DNA of 64,000 bases, taken from positions 266,873-330,872 of the forward strand of contig JABHWM010000018.1 of NCBI GenBank assembly GCA_018657765.1, read 5' to 3'. This document shows, one piece after another, positions 35,324 to 44,624 of this stretch. Position numbers and translations under genes: made by a program. This DNA comes from Minisyncoccota bacterium (lineage in GTDB: Bacteria; Patescibacteriota; Microgenomatia; UBA1400; PJMF01). Below the pieces are notes generated by a model that was not told the DNA's origin, made no database searches, and saw nothing but the letters and a program-made list of their open reading frames with translations. How positions within the stretch are numbered: position 1 is the first letter of the stretch; each line of letters starts with the position of its first letter.

Positions 35324-36070
35324 TCAGTTACGGTTTGTTACGAACCTATTATAATAAATTTTTAAACCACCAAGTCCAGAAACAAAGTATTGTTGACCAA
35401 TACTAAAGACTGTACTTATTACCCAATAAAGAGCTAATCCAGAAGGAAAACGAGAAGCTAAAACACCCATCATGACAGGCATGATAAAGATCATTTGCTG
35501 TTGCATAGTGGCTGCCATATCAGCAGTATTTTCTTCTTTTTTATTTAATTTTTGAACTTTTTTACTTTTACTTTTATTTGGAACAATGTCTCTAACTTCA
35601 CCACCTGGGGAGACCATTAAAGAAAGAATTAACTGTGTAACACCAGCTAAAATAGGTAAAATATAAGTAGAATCTGGTTGACTCAAGTTAAACCAAAAAA
35701 ACTGAATATCCTGTCCATCTGGAATTCCTCCAGAAAGAAAAGAAGTCATTGCTCTATAGAGAACTATAATCACAAAAAATTGAAGAAGTTGAGGTATACA
35801 TCCTGCTACAGGATTTGCATTATATTTTTGATATAACTCCATTTGAGCTTGTTGAAGTTTTTTCTTGTTTTTTCCGTATTTTTTAGTTAATTTTTTTAGT
35901 TCTGGTTGAAGTTCTTTTAGTTTTTGTTGAGCCTTTATAGAAGACATTGTCAAAGGAAAAATAGCAGCTTTTGTCAAAAGCGTAAAAGCAACAATTGACC
36001 AACCCAAACTACCCAATATTTCACTAAGAAAAACTAAAAAACGAATGCTTTGTTCTATTAAGTAACCCAT
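35324..36070 (-). CDS. yidC: Membrane protein insertase YidC/Oxa1
   Basis: 248 residues, the short Gram-positive-like form without the large periplasmic domain. The first helix is followed by the conserved cytoplasmic hairpin (SSIKAQQKLKELQPELKKL, about 42-85), then GCIPQLLQFFVIIVLYRAM and further helices near 135-150 and 195-235. It inserts membrane proteins, which here should include the many pilin-like proteins. The second cytoplasmic loop contains an unusual Lys-rich insert (about 165-185). Confidence 0.92.
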   Translation of the reverse strand: MGYLIEQSIRFLVFLSEILGSLGWSIVAFTLLTKAAIFPLTMSSIKAQQKLKELQPELKKLTKKYGKNKKKLQQAQMELYQKYNANPVAGCIPQLLQFFVIIVLYRAMTSFLSGGIPDGQDIQFFWFNLSQPDSTYILPILAGVTQLILSLMVSPGGEVRDIVPNKSKSKKVQKLNKKEENTADMAATMQQQMIFIMPVMMGVLASRFPSGLALYWVISTVFSIGQQYFVSGLGGLKIYYNRFVTNRN

Positions 36071-36079
36071 AAAATTCCT

Positions 36080-36286
36080 TTACCAACAAGTAACTAGGCG
36101 TAAAAGCCCCTTTATCGATCCAACGATTGTACCATGTCTTTCTATTTGTGCTTGAGTATATCTACTACAAGTAGGAGTGTGTTTACACTTACTACTAAAT
36201 CCAAAAATACTATAAAAAATTTGATGTTTAAATGTACCTAGAGATTGATATGTTTTGAAGAGAAATTTTCTAAATATTTTGGACAT
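36080..36286 (-). CDS. yidD: Membrane protein insertion efficiency factor YidD
   Basis: 68 residues. The family core CKHTPTCSRYTQAQIERHG and GLLRLVTCW is present, with the three conserved Cys. The start has an amphipathic helix (IFRKFLFKTYQSL). The protein ends directly after the last CW, so the usual tail after CNPW is lost. It sits between rnpA and yidC as in most bacteria and probably aids YidC. Confidence 0.88.
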   Translation of the reverse strand: MSKIFRKFLFKTYQSLGTFKHQIFYSIFGFSSKCKHTPTCSRYTQAQIERHGTIVGSIKGLLRLVTCW

Positions 36287-36305
36287 GTTTTTTTAAATAA
36301 AATGT

Positions 36306-36683
36306 TTATTTTGAAGTTTTATTTATCTTTTTAAAAGAATCTAATATAAACTTTTCTATCTCTATTAAATCTTTTTTTATAATTTGTTTTTTTTCTTCAG
36401 TAATTTTCCCTTTAGAAGTCACTCTAAAAATAGCTCTTAATTTTTTAGTTTCTAAATTTATAAGATATTTTGGAATATGATTAAAAAAGAAACGCTTATA
36501 AGCATTTCTATCTACAGCTAATACTACTTTTTTCTTGGGTACTATTACTGCAAACTGATTTTCATCAGCTTTACTATTGAAATCAAAATTAACAGTAAAA
36601 TTTGAAGTTTTAAAATAAAATTCAGAAAATATTTTCTTTGTTTCTAAATCTCTTAGATTGAGTTTTTTTGACTTTGATAACAT
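36306..36683 (-). CDS. rnpA: Ribonuclease P protein component
   Basis: 125 residues from the ATG at 36683. A longer frame from TTG 36719 would read through a TATAAT box. Recognisable RnpA parts are FAVIVPKKKVVLAVDRNAYKR (about 56-76), where the usual RNR helix is reduced to a DRNAYKR form, and FRVTSKG. It assists the RNase P RNA in 5' maturation of tRNAs. The promoter overlaps the end of the rpmH-rnpA gap, so rnpA can be transcribed separately from rpmH. Confidence 0.8.
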   Translation of the reverse strand: MLSKSKKLNLRDLETKKIFSEFYFKTSNFTVNFDFNSKADENQFAVIVPKKKVVLAVDRNAYKRFFFNHIPKYLINLETKKLRAIFRVTSKGKITEEKKQIIKKDLIEIEKFILDSFKKINKTSK

Positions 36684-36746
36684 AAAATAGACCAATTGAT
36701 TTAAAAGTCTATTATACAAAAAATTAAGAATAAAAAATTATAAAAA

Positions 36747-36902
36747 CTAGACTTTTTTAATAACAGTAAGTTTTTTTCTACCTTTATTACGTCTGCGTTT
36801 AAGTACTAAACGGCCAGCTGCTGTAGACATTCTTTTCAAAAACCCATGAGTTCTAAGTCTTTTTTTCTTTTTTGGTTGCCAAGTGCGTTTTGTCTTTGCC
36901 AT
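36747..36902 (-). CDS. rpmH: Large ribosomal subunit protein bL34
   Basis: 51 residues. It begins [20 protein letters not shown] and continues [21 protein letters not shown], the standard L34 sequence with a five-residue longer C-terminus (VIKKV). It lies between dnaN and rnpA on the same strand. The start codon comes eight bases after an extended -10, so the mRNA is probably leaderless. This is striking for a ribosomal protein gene. Confidence 0.95.
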   Translation of the reverse strand: MAKTKRTWQPKKKKRLRTHGFLKRMSTAAGRLVLKRRRNKGRKKLTVIKKV

Positions 36903-36910
36903 AGGCGAGG

Positions 36911-36919
36911 ATTATATCA
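36911..36919 (-). promoter_or_regulatory. Extended -10 promoter of rpmH, leaderless
   Basis: TGATATAAT on the minus strand ends eight bases before the rpmH ATG. No Shine-Dalgarno site fits between; the eight bases are CCTCGCCT. Confidence 0.6.
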
Positions 36920-36944
36920 TAATTTAAAGAATTTTATGACTAAT

Positions 36945-38054
36945 TTATGATTGATTTGTTCTGAAAGGCATCACAATATATAAATAATCTTTTTCATTAG
37001 GAAACTCCAAAGCTACTGGTTTCAAACTTTCATTCATTTTAAAAATTATCTCACCCTCTTTTTGAGTATTTAAAAAATCAAGTAAATATGTAGCATTAAA
37101 GGCTATTTCTTGAGGTTCTCCATCATATTTAATAACTATTTCACCAGAATATTCTCCTGAAGAAGGGGATTGTGCTGTTACTTTGATCAAATCTTTTTCT
37201 AAAAATAATCTAACAATATTAGAACTTTCTTTGGCAAATAGAAAAGCTCTTTTTACCTGAGTTACTAGATCTTTAAGATCTAGTTTTATTGAATGAATAA
37301 ATTCTTCTGGAATTATTTTTTTATAAGGTGGGTAATCTCCTTCAATCAATCTGACATAAATTTTGATTCCATCAACGATAAAAAGAACTTGTTTCAGCTC
37401 TTCAGCTATTTTAAAATCAACTGTTTCAGAGTCTGACTGGTTCATCATTCTGAAAACTTCATTCAACGCTTTTACTGGCACTAATAAGTCTTTTTCTAAT
37501 CCTTTAATTTGCTGTGGATATTTTAAAGTAGCCAATCTGTAACCATCTGTGGCAGCAATTTCTAGTTTATCTTTTTGAAAAGAAAAGAGTAGAGAAGTTA
37601 ATATCGGCCTGGTTTGATCTTGAGCTGCCGCAAAAGTTATATATTTATCTAATTTCTGTAAAAGATCTTTTGGAAGAGAGTGGGTTTCTCCTGTAACAAT
37701 AGGAAATTGAGGATATTCTTCGGTTGATTGAAACGGCAATGAGCTTTTACTCTTGTTATAGGCAATTACTAAAGAAGTATCTTTTTGCTGAATCTTAATA
37801 TCACCAGCTGAAAAAGAGAAAACCAAGTTTTTAAAGATATCACCCAGAACAACACATTCTCCTTCTGTTTCTATAACTGCTGGGATAGTGCTTTTGATTC
37901 CCAAAAATAAATCTGTTGCTGCCAAAGTTAAAGTATTATTTTCTGCCTTTAAATAAATAGAAGACAAAATAGGTAATTGAGGTTTACTAGGAATTGCTTT
38001 TTGTAAACTAGTTAGAGCTGCTTTTAGATTTTCTTGTAAAACTGTTATTTTCAT
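36945..38054 (-). CDS. dnaN: DNA polymerase III sliding clamp, beta subunit
   Basis: 369 residues with three clamp domains. The start MKITVLQENLKAALTSLQKA, then TLAATDLFLGI, FQKDKLEIAATDGYRLA (about 163-179) and the closing YLYIVMPFR are diagnostic. The dimer ring tethers polymerase to DNA. AAGGA lies six bases before the ATG, so this gene uses a Shine-Dalgarno site. It follows dnaA across a 289-base spacer with DnaA boxes. Confidence 0.95.
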   Translation of the reverse strand: MKITVLQENLKAALTSLQKAIPSKPQLPILSSIYLKAENNTLTLAATDLFLGIKSTIPAVIETEGECVVLGDIFKNLVFSFSAGDIKIQQKDTSLVIAYNKSKSSLPFQSTEEYPQFPIVTGETHSLPKDLLQKLDKYITFAAAQDQTRPILTSLLFSFQKDKLEIAATDGYRLATLKYPQQIKGLEKDLLVPVKALNEVFRMMNQSDSETVDFKIAEELKQVLFIVDGIKIYVRLIEGDYPPYKKIIPEEFIHSIKLDLKDLVTQVKRAFLFAKESSNIVRLFLEKDLIKVTAQSPSSGEYSGEIVIKYDGEPQEIAFNATYLLDFLNTQKEGEIIFKMNESLKPVALEFPNEKDYLYIVMPFRTNQS

Positions 38055-38343
38055 TTATTTCCTTAAAAGTATGTATTTTTTTTCTTTCTTCCTATGTATA
38101 TATATATGCAGTAATAGTAATAATAGAAGCTGTTGATAAGTGGAAAAGCCAACGTTTTTTCCTCTAGTTATTATACGAAAAACATTGTGTATTTACCAGC
38201 TTTAGCTTTCTTTATAACTTTGTGTATTGTGAAGGAAAACTATGTGGAAAGCGACTGCTTATTCACAAATTAAAAAAGTTATTATTAGTTTTCAACCATC
38301 TTTACACAGACTTATTAACAGACTTTTCCACAATTGTGTATAA
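38055..38343. other. Probable replication origin (oriC) between dnaA and dnaN
   Basis: Several near-consensus DnaA boxes are present: TTATTCACA (38259-38267), TTTTCCACA (38324-38332), TGTGTATAA (38335-38343, opposite strand) and TGTGGAAAG (38243-38251, opposite strand). An AT-only run (TATGTATATATATATG near 38094-38109) could be the unwinding element. Position next to dnaA and the box cluster support an origin. GC skew was not computed. Confidence 0.65.
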
Positions 38344-39876
38344 CTAACGCTTAGAAACAGCAGTTAGTGATATTCTTAGAGCAGAAATATCTTGTTTTAT
38401 CAATGTTTCTTCTTTTATTTCCTTTTCTATTTTATTAATAGCATGCAACACACTAGTATGATCTCTCCCCGAGAACCATTTTCCAATTTCTTCTAAAGGC
38501 ATATTTAACTCTTTTCTCAAGATATACATTGCCACATGTCTAGCAGTAACTATATCTTTAACTCTTCTTCTTCCTTTAACAGCACTCTGTTTTATTCTAT
38601 AGTGATTAGCTACTATTTTTATAACCTCTTGAGGTTTAACCCTAATAACAGGAGTTTTAATCATTGTTACTTCTGATTTTAATAATGATTGAATTAATTC
38701 TTCATTTATAGTTTTATTTTTTAGTTCTACCTCTGAACGAATGAGTTTAACTATCCCTTCAATTCTTCTAGCTCCATCTACTTTTGATGAGATTAATTGA
38801 GCTAACTCCATAGGAAGATCAATCTTATTAGCCTGGGCTTTAATTAATAAAATAGCTGTTCTCAATTCAAAAGAAGGCTGTTGAATATCAATCATTAGAC
38901 CTGCTTCAAATCTGGATCTAAGTCTAGATTCTAATAAATTAATTTCATGAGGAGGCTTATCAGAAGTAAGAATTACTTGAGAAGCTTGTTTTGTAAGAGC
39001 ATTAAAAGTGTGAAAAAATTCTTCTTGCACCGCATTTTTACCAGCAATAAACTGGATATCATCTATTAAAAGAATATCTGTATTTCTATATTTTTTCTTA
39101 AAATCAAAAGCTTTCTTTTTTTGGATAGCATTAATGATTTCATTAGTAAATTCTTCTCCTGTACAGTAGATCATGTTTGTTTCTGGAGATTGTTTCAGAA
39201 TATTATTACCAATAGATTGCATCAGATGAGTTTTACCAACACCAACACCTCCATAAAGGAATAGAGGATTATATGCTACTCCGGGGTTATTAGAGACAGC
39301 TGTAGCGGCTGCATGAGCCATTTCATTAGTAGTAGAGACAGCAAAAGTTTTGAAGTTATAGTCTTGTCTCAAACCAATTCTTTTAGCTGCTGTTTTAGAT
39401 CTATCTTGAAAACTAGCTTGCAAGTTATGTGCAGAAAATAATTCATCTACTGTAGGTGATGAATTATTATTAGAAAAAGCCAAGAGATTATCTGTTTTCT
39501 TTTTTTTAGGAGAACTCAAGTTATCTGCTGGGTTATTTTTATCTTTGTCTTTTGTTTTTGAGGTATCTTCTTTTTTCTGAGTAAAAGCCAATGGATTACC
39601 AATAATAAATTCAATATCAACTGTTTTATTAAGATTTTTTTCTAAAGTCTCTTTTAACTGGGTATATAGGTTTTTTTTAAGATTAGTGGCATGAAAAGCA
39701 GTAGAGCAAGTAATTGTAGCTAAAGCTTGATTTTGTTGATCTATTTCTACTTTGGTCAAAGGATTTGAAACAATCCAAGTATTAAAAACAGCTGGAGTTA
39801 GCTGTGTTTTTAAACTATTTTGACTAGCTTTCCAGATTTCAGTAATCTCACTTTCAGAAAGTGTTTGAGTAAACAT
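38344..39876 (-). CDS. dnaA: Chromosomal replication initiator DnaA
   Basis: 510 residues. Domain I covers about 1-90 and a low-complexity linker about 105-150 (Lys/Asn/Ser). The AAA+ domain has Walker A FLYGGVGVGKTHLMQ (about 209-223) and Walker B TDILLIDDIQFI (about 267-278). The C-terminal DNA-binding domain ends with FSGRDHTSVLHAINKIE (about 465-481), the DnaA-box reader. AAGGA precedes the ATG. The linker is longer than usual. Confidence 0.96.
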   Translation of the reverse strand: MFTQTLSESEITEIWKASQNSLKTQLTPAVFNTWIVSNPLTKVEIDQQNQALATITCSTAFHATNLKKNLYTQLKETLEKNLNKTVDIEFIIGNPLAFTQKKEDTSKTKDKDKNNPADNLSSPKKKKTDNLLAFSNNNSSPTVDELFSAHNLQASFQDRSKTAAKRIGLRQDYNFKTFAVSTTNEMAHAAATAVSNNPGVAYNPLFLYGGVGVGKTHLMQSIGNNILKQSPETNMIYCTGEEFTNEIINAIQKKKAFDFKKKYRNTDILLIDDIQFIAGKNAVQEEFFHTFNALTKQASQVILTSDKPPHEINLLESRLRSRFEAGLMIDIQQPSFELRTAILLIKAQANKIDLPMELAQLISSKVDGARRIEGIVKLIRSEVELKNKTINEELIQSLLKSEVTMIKTPVIRVKPQEVIKIVANHYRIKQSAVKGRRRVKDIVTARHVAMYILRKELNMPLEEIGKWFSGRDHTSVLHAINKIEKEIKEETLIKQDISALRISLTAVSKR

Positions 39877-39960
39877 TTATTCCTTATATAGGGCAGAGAT
39901 ATATTTATTTAATTTGTTTTTTATAAAATCTTTGGGACAGATTAAGACTTAGTTGCTCAG

Positions 39961-39988
39961 TTATACACTGAGTTTTCCACATTGTGGA
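39961..39988. promoter_or_regulatory. DnaA boxes upstream of dnaA
   Basis: TTATACACT (39961-39969) and TTTTCCACA (39973-39981) lie beside a perfect inverted pair, TCCACA-T-TGTGGA (39976-39988). This is in the gap before dnaA, 85-112 bases upstream of its start, so autoregulation by DnaA or a second origin module is likely. Confidence 0.55.
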
Positions 39989-39997
39989 GAGGAGTTT

Positions 39998-42097
39998 TTA
40001 CTCAGTTGGAGGAGAGTAATCATCAATAGTGTAATAACCAGCATATTGCTTTGGATTAGAGTTATTTTTTTTAGAAACTTCTACTTTTTTATTATCATTT
40101 TCTTTTTTTGTATTTGATTCAGTTACTTTAATCTCTTCATTCTTAGAAGTTTGTTCTACTTTAATTTCATTATTAATTGCAGTTTTATTTTGTTGTTCTT
40201 GTTTTTCTTTTCTTTTCTTTAAAAACGAAGGTTTATGTTTATTTTTTTCGGCTTCTAGTTTTTGTTGCTTTTCTTTTTTTAATTTTTTTATTTCATCTTG
40301 TCTACGAAGAATCTCTTCTGGATTTGTAGTAATAACTTCATGTTCTTCATCACTAGCTACAACTTTTAGAGCAACGTGATTTTGACCAGCAAAGAAAACA
40401 CCTTCTCCAACATCTGCCGAGACAAGTAGTTGTCTTTCTCCTTCAGAAAGGTAAAAAGTCTCTGCTAATACAGGAATTGAAGCTGTAGACTGTTTCATTA
40501 AGAATTGAATAGAAGCGTTACTAACAATAGCTTTTCCATAATCATTATGTAAAAAGTCTTCTACATCCTGGGTAATAGTGGTGATTCCTAGATAATATTT
40601 CCTGGCTCTTTTTACCATAGAGTGAATAAAAGAAGCACTATCTTGATGTTTCATGAAATACCAAGCCTCATCAATAACAAGAACTCTTTTCTTGAGGTTT
40701 TTCTTTATTCTTGTCCAGATAAAGTCTAGAATAATAAACATTGCAACAGGGCGTAGTTCTTCTTCCATTTCTTTTACAGAAAAAACAGTAAACGGATTTG
40801 TAATATTAATATTAGATGGTTTGTCAAAAATACCTCTAGAAGATCCAGTAATAAACTTCTCTAAACGAGCAGCTATATCATTAGCATGTTCATTTTCCAT
40901 ACCTATAAGAGCTTTATAAAGATCTTCCATCAGAGGAGGTTCATTAGTTTGAGTAACTGGATCTGGAGTTATTCCTTTGGCTTTGTAAGCAGCAATTAAA
41001 GCTCTATCTAATAAAGCATCTTGTTGAGCAGTCATTTCACCAAGCATGACTTTAAGAAGTCCATGAAGTGTGAGAATTTTCTGTCCAAGTTCATTTTCAC
41101 CTTCTTCATACATTGCAGAAAGATCAAAAGGATTAATTTTTGTATCTGATCCAAAAGTAAAGTTAATATATTCACCACCTACTTTATCTGAAAGCTCTTC
41201 ATATTCATGTTCTGGATCAAGAACAATAACTTCAGCATCAAACATTAACTGTCTAATTATTTCTAATTTTACTGTGTATGATTTTCCTGCACCAGATTTA
41301 GCAAAGATAACCATATTTGCATTTTCCATTTTAAAACGATCAAAAATCACTAATGAATCATTATGTTCATTTATTCCATAAAGAACACCTGTTTCCATGG
41401 TCAACTCTGAAGATGTAAAAGGAAAAGTAGTTGCCAAAGAAGTAGTATCCATATTTCTGGTAACAAGAAGTTTATCTTTACCCATTGGTAAAGTTGTTTT
41501 GAAACCCTCATCCATCTGCAACGTCGCTTTTTTGGAAACAATAAGTAAAGAACCCATCATTGATTGGATGTTTTTTGTTACTTTATTTAGGTTATCTAGG
41601 TTGGGAGCTGTCAGAGTTATATAAAGTCCAAATTGAAAAAATCGTTCTGATCCGGCAGCTAGTTGTTCTCTAATAGTACGGGCATCACTTAGTTTAATTT
41701 CTGTATTAATATTACTAATTTTTCCAGATCTAACATCAGATTGAATTTCAGCTTCCATTTCTGTAATTTTTCTTTTGAGATTATCCAAAACTTCAGAAGA
41801 ATCTACTGGATAAACAAACATCGAAATATTTGCTTGATTAGGATAGTTGATGAGCGGGGATAACCAGTTAGCTGGAACTGTTCTAGGATATCCGGCAACA
41901 AAAAGAGTTCTAGTATATGTTGAGTTTATTTGTTGAAAAGTAAAATCTACCTCTATTGCCTCAGGGGCAATAATATCCTGAATAGTCACTAGTCCTTGAG
42001 AGAACTCTCTAACTTTCTCCATTTCTTTTTGCTCTTGAGTTAGTTTTACAGGAGCATCAGATTTATTTTTATTTAGAAAAGGCAGTTGAAAAGGCAT
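39998..42097 (-). CDS. VirB4/TraC-like type IV secretion ATPase
   Basis: 699 residues. The N-terminal domain (about 30-230) resembles VirB4/CagE. Walker A is FAKSGAGKSYTVKLE (about 266-280), with DPEHEYEEL soon after. Walker B is VLVIDEAWYFM (about 475-485), followed by VKRARKYYLGITTITQDVEDF, the typical VirB4 signature. The tail (about 600-699) is Lys/Glu/Asn-rich and disordered. VirB4 powers assembly and substrate transfer. The start is eight bases after TACAAT. It ends only 120 bases from dnaA. Confidence 0.9.
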   Translation of the reverse strand: MPFQLPFLNKNKSDAPVKLTQEQKEMEKVREFSQGLVTIQDIIAPEAIEVDFTFQQINSTYTRTLFVAGYPRTVPANWLSPLINYPNQANISMFVYPVDSSEVLDNLKRKITEMEAEIQSDVRSGKISNINTEIKLSDARTIREQLAAGSERFFQFGLYITLTAPNLDNLNKVTKNIQSMMGSLLIVSKKATLQMDEGFKTTLPMGKDKLLVTRNMDTTSLATTFPFTSSELTMETGVLYGINEHNDSLVIFDRFKMENANMVIFAKSGAGKSYTVKLEIIRQLMFDAEVIVLDPEHEYEELSDKVGGEYINFTFGSDTKINPFDLSAMYEEGENELGQKILTLHGLLKVMLGEMTAQQDALLDRALIAAYKAKGITPDPVTQTNEPPLMEDLYKALIGMENEHANDIAARLEKFITGSSRGIFDKPSNINITNPFTVFSVKEMEEELRPVAMFIILDFIWTRIKKNLKKRVLVIDEAWYFMKHQDSASFIHSMVKRARKYYLGITTITQDVEDFLHNDYGKAIVSNASIQFLMKQSTASIPVLAETFYLSEGERQLLVSADVGEGVFFAGQNHVALKVVASDEEHEVITTNPEEILRRQDEIKKLKKEKQQKLEAEKNKHKPSFLKKRKEKQEQQNKTAINNEIKVEQTSKNEEIKVTESNTKKENDNKKVEVSKKNNSNPKQYAGYYTIDDYSPPTE

Positions 42098-42105
42098 CTT
42101 TATCC

Positions 42106-42111
42106 ATTGTA
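42106..42111 (-). promoter_or_regulatory. -10 box of virB4-like gene, leaderless
   Basis: TACAAT on the minus strand followed by eight bases and the ATG at 42097. The intervening GGATAAAG also resembles a short Shine-Dalgarno GGA, but it lies too close to act with a leader. Confidence 0.45.
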
Positions 42112-42193
42112 ACTAAATTAAAGTTTTAGTGTAAGAACCAGACCAGTATTAAAATGATCTATTTTTATTTATTTTGTTATTTATTAATCTTAT

Positions 42194-43375
42194 TTATAAT
42201 TCTGCAACAGGAGGTAGCTTCTGTTTTTTTACTTCTAAAATAGGTTTTTGATCTTTAGACTGAGGTTGTGTAATGGGTGGTTCTACTACTGGAGAGTTAA
42301 TAGGAGCTTGTTGGACAACAGGTGTTTCAATAGCTAGTTTCAAGTTATTTATTTTATTTTGAGAAGAATCTTCAATAATATTTGTTTGGAGATTACCTTT
42401 TTTACTTTCAGTTTGAAAAATAGTTTGTTCCTTTTTTATTTGTGGAGGAATATTTTGAGGAGGTAAAGAATCTAATTCAACATTATTTTGTGGAACATTA
42501 ATAGTAGCTGTAGATTTAGGTGTATTTTGATCTAGATTAGTAGCATCTGGGGTTTCAGGAATATCTTTTGGAACAACTGCAGACTCGGTTATATCTGCTG
42601 TACCTGCTTCTGGAATTTCTTCTGGAGAGTTGAATGTTTCTTTATTTGAATTATTATCTTGAGTTAAACTCTCAAGAGGAGCAAGATCTGGAGTCGTTTG
42701 TGCTTGAACACCCATTGTCGTGTAGCTCTGATTATCTGTAATCTGTTGCCCTTCATAAGCTTCTGGATTGTAACTATTATAAAAGAACTCAATAATTTCT
42801 TGAGTTAATATTTGTCTAGCATAAAGACCAATTCTATTAAATTGAGCAATAAGGTGATCTCTTCTTGGTTCTAAAACACCTATTCCTTTTTCCAAAATAG
42901 CTGTTTTTTGTTCTCTAGTTAAATCGGGGACACTTTTTCCAGGTAAAACACTTTGTGGAGTAATCATACCTACTTCGCCAGGGTTTGCTGGAATGACTAC
43001 ATAGAATTTCTTATCAAGAACATTTCTTTCTTTAATGAGTTTTCCAACAAATCCTTGATATCTTTTAATTAATTCTTTTTTATTATTAGTTGATGCTTTT
43101 TCTGCTTGTTCATCTAATAGGTGAAGGTAAGCAGTAGCATCTTTGGTCTTTGAACTAATAATAATTTGAATAGGAAAATTCAATGAGTTTAATAAAGAGG
43201 CATAAGCATAGATAATAGCATCTTGTTCTTGTTCTGCTAAAAGGCCAAAATTCATAGCACTAACTACCAAAATCATTGAGATAGTACCATCTTTTAGGAT
43301 CACTACATCGCTAGTAATATCAAAAATATCTAAGAATTTTTGGGTAGTAGAAGAAATTTCATTAACGTCTGGCAT
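42194..43375 (-). CDS. TraC-like domain protein of the secretion locus
   Basis: 393 residues. The first 200 resemble the N-terminal domain of TraC/VirB4 proteins (STTQKFLDIFDITSDVVILKD, LLNSLNFPIQIIISSKTKD, KLIKERNVLDKKFYVVIP) without any P-loop. The remainder (about 215-393) is Pro/Gln/Asn/Thr-rich and disordered. It may be a stand-alone partner of the VirB4 ATPase encoded next, probably at the inner face of the channel. This order (PrgI, TraC-like, VirB4) recurs in CPR secretion loci. Confidence 0.7.
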   Translation of the reverse strand: MPDVNEISSTTQKFLDIFDITSDVVILKDGTISMILVVSAMNFGLLAEQEQDAIIYAYASLLNSLNFPIQIIISSKTKDATAYLHLLDEQAEKASTNNKKELIKRYQGFVGKLIKERNVLDKKFYVVIPANPGEVGMITPQSVLPGKSVPDLTREQKTAILEKGIGVLEPRRDHLIAQFNRIGLYARQILTQEIIEFFYNSYNPEAYEGQQITDNQSYTTMGVQAQTTPDLAPLESLTQDNNSNKETFNSPEEIPEAGTADITESAVVPKDIPETPDATNLDQNTPKSTATINVPQNNVELDSLPPQNIPPQIKKEQTIFQTESKKGNLQTNIIEDSSQNKINNLKLAIETPVVQQAPINSPVVEPPITQPQSKDQKPILEVKKQKLPPVAEL

Positions 43376-43447
43376 ATTTATATCTATGGTACTAGAAAAC
43401 TAGAGTAAGTCGCAATGTGTAAACTTATTTAGGAATTTTTTGTTTTT

Positions 43448-44506
43448 TTATGTAGACCTTAATTCTAGAGGTTCTACTATTTTTCCACTAAGAGAGATAG
43501 TTTTTTCTTCAAAACTAAGATTTTGTTTTTGTACAGAAACAATATAACTACCATTTGGTAGAGCAGTACTTATAGAAAATTGACCAAGCAAGTTTGTTTT
43601 TAAAGCATGAATAACTTTACCCTGAGTATTTTTAATTTGGATAGTAGCTTGATCTACTAATTTATTATTAGTTGTTAAAACCATTCCTACAAGAACATTG
43701 GGTTTATCTGGTTGTTTTGGAAAGGGGAGAGAATTACTAGTATCTACTTTTTTGTCTGGAACAACATAACTCTGCTGGTTTGATTTTTCTACAGCAACAG
43801 CTGGTGTTGCAATATTTAAGGATTCTTTATTATTAATAGGTTGTTCTGGAGTTAGTTTCCGTTTATTTTTTACTTTTAATGTTTGTTGTTGCTGTTGTTG
43901 AAAAACAATATTTTCTCTATTAGATTTTTTTAAATTTTCTTTTTTTGCCAGATTTCTTACTTTTGGAGTAAGGTTTGGTTTTACTTTTTGAGGAGTTGAT
44001 TTAACTTTATCAACTTCAACTTCCTCATACATAGATAGAATTTCTTGCATTCTTATTTGTTCTGCACTATCCATCTGGTTTATTTTTTTAGGGTTATTAA
44101 CAGAACTGAGATATTCTTTGATTCTTTGTCTTCTTGCTGGAGAAAGATCTATATTAACAGCTTCTTCTTCCTCTTTTGTTTCTTGTCTTTTTTTGTGAGT
44201 AAAAGCAAAAGGAATAGAGGTTTCTTTTTTCCAGTAAAATTTTGTAGGGCTATAAATTCTTTTGAAAAAAACAGAAATCCAGTGATCTAATGGTCTTTCT
44301 TCAATAGGAACAAAAGCCACCATTACCCCAAATCCAGCTGATAAAATAATAAGAGTCCATTTTATAATTCCAATAAGATTAGTGCTGTAAATAATGACAC
44401 CAATGATTACTCCCACAGCAATAAAGGCAAATTGCTTGAGGGTCATGTTTCCGACAATATGGAATTTATATCCTACAACATCGGTAGGAATAGGATGTTC
44501 ACGCAT
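43448..44506 (-). CDS. PrgI/VirB3-like protein with a C-terminal beta domain
   Basis: 352 residues. The start REHPIPTDVVGYKFHIVGNMT and two membrane helices (about 25-45 and 48-66) define the PrgI family, the VirB3 equivalent of Gram-positive conjugation systems. A disordered linker (about 100-265) includes a run of six Gln. The last 85 residues (VLVGMVLTTNNKLVDQATIQI to the end) look like a carboxypeptidase-regulatory-type beta sandwich. The extra domain is unusual for PrgI. Confidence 0.8.
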   Translation of the reverse strand: MREHPIPTDVVGYKFHIVGNMTLKQFAFIAVGVIIGVIIYSTNLIGIIKWTLIILSAGFGVMVAFVPIEERPLDHWISVFFKRIYSPTKFYWKKETSIPFAFTHKKRQETKEEEEAVNIDLSPARRQRIKEYLSSVNNPKKINQMDSAEQIRMQEILSMYEEVEVDKVKSTPQKVKPNLTPKVRNLAKKENLKKSNRENIVFQQQQQQTLKVKNKRKLTPEQPINNKESLNIATPAVAVEKSNQQSYVVPDKKVDTSNSLPFPKQPDKPNVLVGMVLTTNNKLVDQATIQIKNTQGKVIHALKTNLLGQFSISTALPNGSYIVSVQKQNLSFEEKTISLSGKIVEPLELRST

Positions 44507-44624
44507 ACTGTGTTTATCTTAGCGTTTCTGAGTGGTGGTTTCTAGTCCCGATAGAATTTTTTAATTTAGCTTATTTATAGTTAATAGTACTCTTAAAAGA
44601 GTATTTTTATTTTTAATAACTTTT

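Noticed and set aside
40653-41624. Plus-strand open frames opposite virB4
   Set aside because: They are antisense to a strongly conserved ATPase and have no start signals.
44588-44603. TACTCT-TAAA-AGAGTA hairpin as a terminator
   Set aside because: Its T-run follows on the plus strand, where no gene ends. On the minus strand, where the genes run, there is no T-run after it.
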